NCBI RefSeq assembly: GCF_007625205.1
Contig: NZ_VMNI01000002.1
Span: 1-64,000 of the forward strand
Length of the DNA stretch: 64,000 bases
Reading direction: 5' to 3'
Source of the DNA: Denitromonas ohlonensis
GTDB lineage: Bacteria; Pseudomonadota; Gammaproteobacteria; Burkholderiales; Rhodocyclaceae
Shown here: positions 26,824 to 33,358 of the stretch, piece by piece
How the letters are laid out: every line of letters begins with the position of its first letter
How positions within the stretch are numbered: position 1 is the first letter of the stretch
Made by a program: the position numbers and the translations under genes
Notes under the pieces: model-generated
The model's database searches: none
Told to the model about the DNA's origin: nothing
The model's input: only the letters and a program-made list of their open reading frames with translations

Positions 26824-28146
26824 ATGGTTCAGCGCGCCCGCCTCGACGCCCCGCAAGTCGCCGTCATCGGCGGTGGCTACGCCGGCATGGCCTGCGCGGT
26901 CGAGCTGGTGCGCAAAGGCGCCCGCGTGGCCGTGTTCGAGCGCGCCAGCGTCATGGGCGGCCGCGCCCGTCGGGTCGAAAAAGACGGCCTGTCGGTCGAC
27001 AACGGCCAGCACCTGCTGCTCGGCGCCTACAGTGAAACCCTGCGCCTGCTGCGCTACGTTGGCGTGCGCCCCTCGGTGTTCTACAACGCCCCGCTCGATC
27101 TCTACTACCCCGGCAAGTTCCGCCTCACCGCCGCCAGCCTGCCCGCGCCGCTGCATCTGGCCGTCGGCCTGCTGCGCGCCCAGGGCATGGACTGGTCCGA
27201 GCGCCGCGCCTGCCTGCGCTTCATCCAGCACCTCAAGGCCCAGCGCTTCCGCCTGCCGGTGCACCTCACCGTCAGCCAGCTACTCGACAACGCCACCCAG
27301 CCCGAGCGCCTGCGCCGCTTCCTGTGGGAGCCGCTGTGCGTCGCCGCGCTCAACACCCCGGCGGCCGAAGCCTCAGCCCGCGTGTTCGCCAACGTACTGC
27401 GCGACACCCTAGCCGCCGGCGCCTCGGCCAGTGAACTGCTGATCCCCAAAGTCGATCTGTCTGAGCTGTTTCCGGTGCCCGCCGCCCGCTGGCTTGGCCG
27501 CAATGGCGGCCAGGTCTACGTCACCGAAGCCATCACCGAGATCGTGCCCGACGGCCAACGCTACCGCCTCGAAGGCGACCCGGTGTCCGCCCGTCGCTTC
27601 GACCATGTCGTCGTCGCCACCGCGCCCTACCACGCAGGCGATCTGCTCGCGCCCTTCGCCGCGCTCGCCTCGCTGGTCGCATCGATCCAGGCCCTGCCCT
27701 ACGAGCCCATCCTCACCACCTACCTCCAATACGACGACAGCGTCCGCCTGCCCGCGCCCATGATCGGCGCCGAAGGCGGCCTCGCCCAATGGTTCTTCGA
27801 CCGCGGCCAGACCGGCGGCCCCGCCGGCCTCATCGCCGCCGTCATCAGCGCCCTCGGCCCGCATCTCGACATCCCCAAACACGAAGTCGAACTCGCCGTC
27901 CACAACGAACTCGAAACCCTCCTCGACCGCCGCCTGCCACCAGCCGAGAGCATCCTCACCATCACCGAAAAACGCGCCACCTTCGCCTGCCGACCGCAGC
28001 TTGCGCGGCCGGGCGTGAAGACCGCGCAGCACGGTATCTGGCTGGCAGGGGATTACGTGGAGGGGCCGTATCCGGCGACGATTGAGGGGGCGGTGCGAGC
28101 GGGGGTTGGTTGTGCTCAAGCAGTTATGGCTGCCCAACGATCATGA
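26824..28146 (+). CDS. hpnE: Hydroxysqualene dehydroxylase HpnE, FAD-dependent
   Basis: 440 residues of the amine-oxidase/phytoene-desaturase fold. An N-terminal Rossmann motif VIGGGYAGMACAVELVRKGARVAVFE is followed by GGRARRV and VDNGQHLLLGAY. The C-terminal FAD motif is IWLAGDYVEGPYPATIEGAVRAG. It reduces hydroxysqualene to squalene. The last 150 bp (from about 28000) change from C-ending to G-ending codons, which differs from the rest of the gene. The stop overlaps the next ATG. Confidence 0.93.
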   Translation: MVQRARLDAPQVAVIGGGYAGMACAVELVRKGARVAVFERASVMGGRARRVEKDGLSVDNGQHLLLGAYSETLRLLRYVGVRPSVFYNAPLDLYYPGKFRLTAASLPAPLHLAVGLLRAQGMDWSERRACLRFIQHLKAQRFRLPVHLTVSQLLDNATQPERLRRFLWEPLCVAALNTPAAEASARVFANVLRDTLAAGASASELLIPKVDLSELFPVPAARWLGRNGGQVYVTEAITEIVPDGQRYRLEGDPVSARRFDHVVVATAPYHAGDLLAPFAALASLVASIQALPYEPILTTYLQYDDSVRLPAPMIGAEGGLAQWFFDRGQTGGPAGLIAAVISALGPHLDIPKHEVELAVHNELETLLDRRLPPAESILTITEKRATFACRPQLARPGVKTAQHGIWLAGDYVEGPYPATIEGAVRAGVGCAQAVMAAQRS

Positions 28147-28598
28147 ATTCCGCCTTTCAACCAGGCAGGCGAGTTCAGGTCACAAGTATCCCTGATTGGC
28201 TATTGCACGACCTGCCTGCCGAAGACCAGCGCCGACTTCTAGATCAAAAGGGCTGCATCGTCGAAATCCGGAAGCTCCTGCCTCATGGTTACCTTTGGCT
28301 TTCGTTCGCAGATGGCACTGAAGGCTTCAGCGCCCTGCCTTCAGACGTTCTGCTAGTTGACGACATCAGCATATCCATGGATAGCGCAAAGCTCGGCCAA
28401 GCATTTCTCGATCGAACCCCTATTGCGGGCGTTTGGTTCTCCCATCGAGATACTGTCAGCGTTGTCGCTGGTTCTCATACAGGAGCCATTGGCGAGTTGT
28501 TGACAATCATCGCCTTGCAGCCAGAGCCGAAATTTGTTGTTGAAACAAGCCTCGGCATTGATATTGAAGTGCTTCAGTCAGAAATCGAGCGTCTATGA
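28143..28598 (+). CDS. Uncharacterised small protein with KOW/SH3-like halves
   Basis: 151 residues, starting inside the hpnE stop (ATGA). The base composition is more AT-rich than hpnE or the following genes. No signal peptide or membrane segment is seen. Two beta-rich halves are visible: FQPGRRVQVTSIPDWLL...GCIVEI near the N-terminus, and VSVVAGSHTGAIGELLTIIALQPEPKFVVE near the C-terminus. The second resembles KOW-type barrels (xVxxGxHxGxxGxVxxI). It may be a small nucleic-acid- or ribosome-associated protein or a stand-alone module, but function is unknown. Overlap with hpnE gives coupling, not proof of a hopanoid role. Confidence 0.6.
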   Translation: MNSAFQPGRRVQVTSIPDWLLHDLPAEDQRRLLDQKGCIVEIRKLLPHGYLWLSFADGTEGFSALPSDVLLVDDISISMDSAKLGQAFLDRTPIAGVWFSHRDTVSVVAGSHTGAIGELLTIIALQPEPKFVVETSLGIDIEVLQSEIERL

Positions 28599-28687
28599 TG
28601 CTGAAGAATTCCAAGAATCTCACTTCTCGCTGAGATGCTCCGCTTAACAGAGTTCCCGCTATGTTGCTCATCGGCCATGGCAGCGAT

Positions 28688-29398
28688 CTAAAGTTCAGCC
28701 GTCACCCCCGCCTCACTCAACACCCCACCCTGCATATGCAGCACCCGGTCGCAACGCGAGGCGAGCGCATCATCATGGGTCACGAGGATCAGCGTCGTAC
28801 CGTGTTCGCGGTTAAGTTCGAAGATGAGTTCGATGATCGCGGCGCCGGTTTCGGCGTCGAGGTTACCGGTCGGCTCATCGGCCAGCAGCACGGCGGGGGA
28901 TGGGGCGAAGGCGCGGGCGAGTGCGACGCGTTGTTGTTCGCCGCCGGAGAGGTGCTTGGGATAGTGGCCGGTGCGCCCTTCGAGGCCGACGCGCTTGAGC
29001 CAGTCGCGGGCGGTGGCTTCGGCCTTGGGCTGGCCGGCGAGTTCGAGCGGGAGCATGACGTTGTCGAGCGCGGTGAGCGCCGGCAGCAACTGAAAGGACT
29101 GGAACACGAAGCCCATCTGGGCGCCACGCAATTGGGCGCGGGCATCTTCGCTGAGCGCGAACAGGGATTGCCCGGCGAGTTGAACCGATCCGCCCGTTGG
29201 CACGTCCAAGCCCGCAACAAGCCCGAGCAGCGTGGATTTGCCGGAGCCGGAGGCGCCAACGATGGCGACCGACTCGCCCGCTTGCACGGCAAAGCTGATG
29301 TCTTTGAGAATGGGCAGCACGCCGCCCTGCCCTTCGCGCGCAGGCACTGATTTGGACAAGCCGGTGACTTCGATGACCGGCCCGGAGTTGGAGAGCAT
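28688..29398 (-). CDS. ybbA: ABC transporter ATP-binding protein, YbbA/LolD type
   Basis: 236 residues with all ABC ATPase motifs: Walker A GASGSGKST, Q-loop FVFQSFQLLP, signature LSGGEQQRVALARA, Walker B VLLADEPTGNLD and switch His in LVTHDD. The class is that of LolD/MacB/YbbA, which work with FtsX-like permeases. Divergence from tesA matches E. coli ybbA-tesA. The usual partner permease gene ybbP is not downstream here. ATG at 29398 is preferred because GGAT lies 6 nt upstream; an ATG at 29410 has no ribosome site. Its start codon shares CATG with the tesA start. Confidence 0.9.
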   Translation of the reverse strand: MLSNSGPVIEVTGLSKSVPAREGQGGVLPILKDISFAVQAGESVAIVGASGSGKSTLLGLVAGLDVPTGGSVQLAGQSLFALSEDARAQLRGAQMGFVFQSFQLLPALTALDNVMLPLELAGQPKAEATARDWLKRVGLEGRTGHYPKHLSGGEQQRVALARAFAPSPAVLLADEPTGNLDAETGAAIIELIFELNREHGTTLILVTHDDALASRCDRVLHMQGGVLSEAGVTAEL

Positions 29399-30017
29399 GA
29401 TTCGATCCATTATTGGTTTACTGTTGGTTCTGACGGCAACACTGGCGCAGGCCGCCACGGTGCTGGTGCTCGGCGACAGCTTGTCGGCCGGTTTTGGCCT
29501 GTCGGCCGACCAGGCCTGGCCGGCCCATTTACAGCGCAAGCTCGATGCCTTGCCGGGCAAGCATACCGTGATCAACGCCAGCGTGAGTGGCGAGACCACC
29601 GCCGGTGGGCGGGCGCGGCTGCCACAGGCGCTTGAAGCACACGCGCCGAATGTGGTCGTCATCGAGCTGGGCGCCAATGATGGCTTGCGCGGGCTGCCGG
29701 TCAAACTGATGCGGGAGAACCTGCTGGCAATGGTCGACGCGGCCGAGGCCGCGGGCGCCAAGGTGGTGCTGGTGGGCATGCGTCTGCCGCCGAACTACGG
29801 GCCGGTGTATACGCGGCTGTTCCAGAACACCTTCGCCGAGGTGGCCAAAACACGCCATCTGGCCTTTGTACCGTTTTTGCTCGATGGCTTCGCCGAAGAC
29901 CGCGCGCTGTTCCAGGCCGATGGCATGCACCCGACTGCCGACGCCCAGCCGCGCATTGTTGACACCATGTGGCCGGCACTCAAACCGCTGCTACCGGCGG
30001 CGGTATCACGGCGCTGA
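29397..30017 (+). CDS. tesA: Arylesterase/acyl-CoA thioesterase I, SGNH hydrolase
   Basis: 206 residues. A signal peptide MIRSIIGLLLVLTATLAQA predicts a periplasmic protein. SGNH blocks: VLGDSLSAG (catalytic Ser), Gly in ASVSGETTAGG, ELGANDGLRG (Asn) and DGMHPTADAQP (Asp/His). The length fits E. coli TesA (208). ATG at 29397 follows two GGAG sequences. It is divergent from ybbA, with the two start codons overlapping. Confidence 0.93.
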   Translation: MIRSIIGLLLVLTATLAQAATVLVLGDSLSAGFGLSADQAWPAHLQRKLDALPGKHTVINASVSGETTAGGRARLPQALEAHAPNVVVIELGANDGLRGLPVKLMRENLLAMVDAAEAAGAKVVLVGMRLPPNYGPVYTRLFQNTFAEVAKTRHLAFVPFLLDGFAEDRALFQADGMHPTADAQPRIVDTMWPALKPLLPAAVSRR

Positions 30018-30024
30018 CGGATTT

Positions 30025-30046
30025 GGTGGGCAGCGAGCTGCCCACC
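30025..30046. repeat. Palindromic repeat copy 1
   Basis: GGTGGGCAGC-GA-GCTGCCCACC, a perfect 10 bp stem with a two-base loop, followed by CTACGAG. It starts 8 bp after the tesA stop and is a variant with AGC/GCT at the stem tip. It could help end the tesA transcript, although no T-run follows. Confidence 0.85.
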
Positions 30047-30163
30047 CTACGAGAAGCGCGCCAAGGCCTCTGAAGTACAGACAACGCAACTCGAAATCAT
30101 TTGATGTCCGGCGCAGTGGCTACCGGACTTCGCCACACACCGCGGCGACGACTACGGTCGTAG

Positions 30164-30185
30164 GGTGGGCGGCTCGCCGCCCACC
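30164..30185. repeat. Palindromic repeat copy 2
   Basis: GGTGGGCGGC-TC-GCCGCCCACC, perfect 10 bp stem, preceded by CGTAG and followed by AAGCGGCG. Same orientation and flanks as copy 4. Confidence 0.9.
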
Positions 30186-30191
30186 AAGCGG

Positions 30192-30229
30192 CGTTTGTCG
30201 TGAGGCGCGGCGTTTGTCGTGAGGCGCGG
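30192..30229. repeat. 19 bp tandem duplication
   Basis: CGTTTGTCGTGAGGCGCGG is repeated twice without a gap, between palindromic copies 2 and 3. It probably arose by slippage or local recombination in the repeat cluster. Confidence 0.9.
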
Positions 30230-30230
30230 T

Positions 30231-30252
30231 GGTGGGCGGCAAGCCGCCCACC
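30231..30252. repeat. Palindromic repeat copy 3 (opposite orientation)
   Basis: GGTGGGCGGC-AA-GCCGCCCACC followed by CTACGAG. The CTACG flank is on the right, so this copy is inverted relative to copies 2 and 4. Confidence 0.9.
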
Positions 30253-30362
30253 CTACGAGCATTGCATCACGGTCGCTGCACGGCTGGCGGCATGAGTTCT
30301 TTCATGGTCGGCGCATTGGCAGCAGCAAAACGCCACGCGCCCTGGCGGCGACCACGTCGTAG

Positions 30363-30384
30363 GGTGGGCGGCTCGCCGCCCACC
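30363..30384. repeat. Palindromic repeat copy 4
   Basis: GGTGGGCGGC-TC-GCCGCCCACC with CGTAG on the left and AAGCGGCG on the right, identical in core to copy 2. It ends 33 bp before the selD stop, so it lies just past the 3' end of the selD transcript. Confidence 0.9.
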
Positions 30385-30417
30385 AAGCGGCGATTGTCGT
30401 AAAACGCGATGCTTGCG

Positions 30418-31458
30418 TCAGCGAACCTGGACCGTCGGCCCACCCGCGTTCATTTGGCCAATCACCGCAGCGCTGCCGAAGCCCTGCTCACGGAACACTT
30501 CGAGCACCTGATCGACCGAGCCCGAATCGCAGGCCACCAACAAGCCGCCGCTGGTTTGCGGGTCGGTCAGCAGCGCTTGCTGCCATGCGCCCAGCTCATC
30601 GGCCAGATGCACATTGTTCCCGTAGCCTTCCCAGTTGCGTCGCGAGGCGCCGGTGACGACACCGGCCTGGGCAAAGCCGAGGGCCGCGTCGATCATCGGA
30701 ATATCGTCAAACACCACCTCGGCCGACAGCGCCGAACCCCGGCACATTTCGAGCAGATGGCCCGCCAGGCCGAAACCGGTCACGTCGGTCACCGCATGCA
30801 CGCCGTCAATCTGCGCCAGCGCAACGCCCGGCGTATTGAGGCGCGTCGTGGTGTCGATCATGCAGGCGTAGCCGTCGGCGTCTAGCTGGCCTTTCTTGAG
30901 CGCGGCGGAGAGCACGCCGACGCCCAGCGGCTTGCCGAGCACCAGCACATCGCCGGCGCGAGCCGCATCATTGCGCAGCACGCGATCGGGGTGCACGATG
31001 CCCAGCGCTACCAGCCCGTAGATCGGCTCGAGCACATCGATGGAGTGCCCGCCGGCAATCGGAATGCCCGCCTCGCGGCACACGCTGGCGCCGCCTTCGA
31101 GGATCTGGCCGATCACTTCGGGGGCGAGTTTATCGAGCGGCATGCCGACAATCGCCAGCGCCATGATCGGCGTGGCGCCCATGGCGTAGATGTCGCTGAT
31201 AGCGTTGGTGGCGGCGATGCGGCCGAAATCGGTGGGGTCGTCGACAATCGGCGTGAAGAAATCGGTGGTCGCCACGATCGCCTGCTGGTCGTTGAGCCGA
31301 TACACTGCGGCGTCATCGGACGAGGCGTTGCCCACCAGCAGCTCAGGCGGCATCACGCCCATGGGTGAGCGCGAGAGAATGTCGGACAGTACGGCGGGCG
31401 CAATTTTGCAGCCGCAGCCACCGCCGTGGGAAAATTCGGTCAAACGAACAGCAGTCAT
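30418..31458 (-). CDS. selD: Selenide, water dikinase (selenophosphate synthetase)
   Basis: 346 residues. It makes selenophosphate from selenide and ATP. The active-site loop near the N-terminus is HGGGCGCKIAP, with Cys rather than selenocysteine at the catalytic position and the following Lys present. The glycine-rich ATP region and the AIR-synthase-like fold are recognisable (DVTGFGLAGHLLEMC near residue 225). It is divergent from mnmH, 45 bp between starts. The product would supply MnmH for tRNA 2-selenouridine; no selA or selB is in this window. Confidence 0.95.
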   Translation of the reverse strand: MTAVRLTEFSHGGGCGCKIAPAVLSDILSRSPMGVMPPELLVGNASSDDAAVYRLNDQQAIVATTDFFTPIVDDPTDFGRIAATNAISDIYAMGATPIMALAIVGMPLDKLAPEVIGQILEGGASVCREAGIPIAGGHSIDVLEPIYGLVALGIVHPDRVLRNDAARAGDVLVLGKPLGVGVLSAALKKGQLDADGYACMIDTTTRLNTPGVALAQIDGVHAVTDVTGFGLAGHLLEMCRGSALSAEVVFDDIPMIDAALGFAQAGVVTGASRRNWEGYGNNVHLADELGAWQQALLTDPQTSGGLLVACDSGSVDQVLEVFREQGFGSAAVIGQMNAGGPTVQVR

Positions 31459-31503
31459 GATTTACACACAGAGGCGCGCGAACGGCGCCGGCACAGGATG
31501 GTG

Positions 31504-32571
31504 ATGAAAAAAGGCAGCGCGACCGTAGCACAGCTTTCCGAGTTTGACGAGATCATCGATGTGCGCTCGCCGGCCGAGTTTGCGGACGACCACATCCCCG
31601 GTGCGGTGAACATGCCGGTGCTGGACGACGAACAACGGGCGCGCGTGGGCACCATCTACAAGCAGGTGTCGCCATTCGAGGCGCGGCGCATCGGCGGCGC
31701 GCTGGTGGCCGAGAACCTGGCCCGCCATCTGCTCGCGCACTTTCAGGACAAGCCCAAGCACTGGCGCCCCTTGGTGTATTGCTGGCGCGGCGGGCAGCGC
31801 AGCGGCGCCTTCGTGACCTGGCTGCGCATGGTCGGCTGGGATGCCTGCCAGCTCGAAGGCGGCTACAAGAATTTTCGCCGCCTGGTGATCGATGCGCTGG
31901 CGCAGCAACCGGCCGCACTCGACTTCCGCATCATCGGCGGCGCCACCGGCAGCGCCAAAACACGCATTCTCGAAGCCCTGGCCGCGGCTGGAGCGCAGGT
32001 GCTTGATCTGGAGGGGCTGGCCTCGCACAAAGGCTCGGTGCTCGGCGCGCTGCCCGGCATTGCCCAGCCGACCCAGAAGAAGTTCGAAACCGCCTTGCAT
32101 GCCGAGCTCAGCCGGTTCAGCCCTGATCAACCGGTGTATGTGGAAGCCGAGAGCCGCAAGATCGGCCGGGTACACCTGCCCACCGAGTTGATGGAGGCCA
32201 TGCGAGGCTCGCCCTGCTTCGCCATCGACGCCAGCCGCGAGGCGCGCATCGAATTTTTGCTACGCGACTATGCCTACCTGGGCGACGACGTGGCCGACCT
32301 GCAGCGCAAGCTCGGCTGCCTCAACCGCATCGTCTCAAACGAGACCCTGGCGCGCTGGCAGGACTACGCCGCCGCGCACGATCTGCCCGCCTTGTTTGCC
32401 GAACTGGTCGATCTGCATTACGACCCGCTCTACAAGCGCTCCCAAAACAGCAACTATGTGCGCTTTGGCGATGCCATTCATGTGACGACCGACGACCTGA
32501 GCCCGTCCGGCGTCATCGCCATTGCCGACGCCATTCTGGCGAAAACACCGGCGCGGGCCGACGCCCGCTGA
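31504..32571 (+). CDS. mnmH: tRNA 2-selenouridine synthase
   Basis: 355 residues (E. coli MnmH/SelU 364). The N-terminal rhodanese domain has FDEIIDVRSPAEFADDHIPGA and the active Cys in VYCWRGGQRSGAF. The C-terminal half has a P-loop GGATGSAKTRIL, with Ala where most P-loops have Gly before the Lys. The enzyme replaces sulfur by selenium at the wobble uridine of Lys, Glu and Gln tRNAs using selenophosphate from SelD. ATG at 31504 follows AGGA; ATG at 31498 is an alternative two codons longer. The stop abuts the convergent methyltransferase stop. Confidence 0.94.
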   Translation: MKKGSATVAQLSEFDEIIDVRSPAEFADDHIPGAVNMPVLDDEQRARVGTIYKQVSPFEARRIGGALVAENLARHLLAHFQDKPKHWRPLVYCWRGGQRSGAFVTWLRMVGWDACQLEGGYKNFRRLVIDALAQQPAALDFRIIGGATGSAKTRILEALAAAGAQVLDLEGLASHKGSVLGALPGIAQPTQKKFETALHAELSRFSPDQPVYVEAESRKIGRVHLPTELMEAMRGSPCFAIDASREARIEFLLRDYAYLGDDVADLQRKLGCLNRIVSNETLARWQDYAAAHDLPALFAELVDLHYDPLYKRSQNSNYVRFGDAIHVTTDDLSPSGVIAIADAILAKTPARADAR

Positions 32572-33153
32572 TCATTCCGGCAGACGGCCCGGCGCTTCGC
32601 CTTTGCGGGCGCAAATACGCTGCACCATGGCCGGCGCCGGACGCGCGATCTCGCCCTGCTCAAAGGCGAGCACGGTGAAGGCCTCTCGCGTGCGCTCAAG
32701 CAGCTCTCCCGGCATCAGGAGAAAATTGGGATTACTGGGTTTGCCAAAGGCCGCATTGCCGAGCATGAAGGTTTCGTAGATCAGTAGGCCGCCTGGGCAC
32801 AGCAAAGCCGCCAGGCGGTCAAAACTCGGCCGATGCAGATAATTGGTCACCACGATCGCGTCAAACGAAGCGTCCGGCCACGGCCAGGCGTCGCCGGACT
32901 CCAGATCGAGCGCGCAAGGCGTGACCCCCGGATGAGCGTCAATCGCCGCCAGCGCGGCCGGATCGCGATCCGCGGCAGTCACATGGCAACCCCGATCGGC
33001 CAGCCACCGCGCATGGCGCCCGCGGCCGCAAGCCAGATCGAGCACGCTTGACCCTGCCATCAACCCGCCGGCATGGCGCTGAACCCAAGCCGAGGGCTGG
33101 CCGCCGCCATGTTTGATTGCGGCAACGCCCGGCTGACTGATCGGTTCGGACAT
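32572..33153 (-). CDS. Class I SAM-dependent methyltransferase
   Basis: 193 residues. Motif I is VLDLACGRGRHARWLADRG at about 37-55, followed by an acidic residue loop (TAADRDPAAL), motif IV region FDAIVVTNYLHRP, and LCPGGLLIYETFMLGN. This pattern resembles TehB/UbiE-like small-molecule methyltransferases, but the substrate cannot be named. ATG at 33153 is chosen from GAGG six bases upstream; a TTG at 33165 is unlikely. It converges on mnmH with no spacer. Confidence 0.82.
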   Translation of the reverse strand: MSEPISQPGVAAIKHGGGQPSAWVQRHAGGLMAGSSVLDLACGRGRHARWLADRGCHVTAADRDPAALAAIDAHPGVTPCALDLESGDAWPWPDASFDAIVVTNYLHRPSFDRLAALLCPGGLLIYETFMLGNAAFGKPSNPNFLLMPGELLERTREAFTVLAFEQGEIARPAPAMVQRICARKGEAPGRLPE

Positions 33154-33358
33154 GAGAGACCTCAAGCTGAATGAAGTGTTGAATTCTAGCTTGCTGTCCT
33201 CGGCTGTTCGCAGTAGACCTGAATGGGTGACTTTGAACGCGCCCTTGGCTCACTGGGCAAACGCGTATTATTCGATCAACGCCCTACGGCGCCGCGACCC
33301 GGGCCCCTTGGTCTCGAGAGCACGAAGGCTCTGACGGCGATACACCACGGCACCCGAC

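Larger units (their letters stand above)
30025..30400. repeat. Cluster of palindromic intergenic repeats between tesA and selD
   Basis: The 400 bp between tesA and selD carry no gene. They hold four copies of a 22 bp hairpin built on GGTGGGCGGC/GCCGCCCACC, bordered by GTAGG or CCTAC, and one 19 bp tandem repeat. Two larger direct copies of about 94 bp (30107-30201 and 30308-30400) each end with the hairpin, AAGCGGCG, and TTGTCGT. Hairpins occur in both orientations. This looks like a REP-type or other miniature dispersed repeat; other genomic copies cannot be checked here. Confidence 0.85.

Noticed and set aside
28688-29398. YbbA-type protein as the missing ATPase of the peptide importer
   Set aside because: Its signature and divergence from tesA place it in the LolD/YbbA class, which pairs with FtsX-like permeases.
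30025-30400. CRISPR array
   Set aside because: The repeats are few, palindromic, in both orientations and irregularly spaced, with no cas gene nearby.
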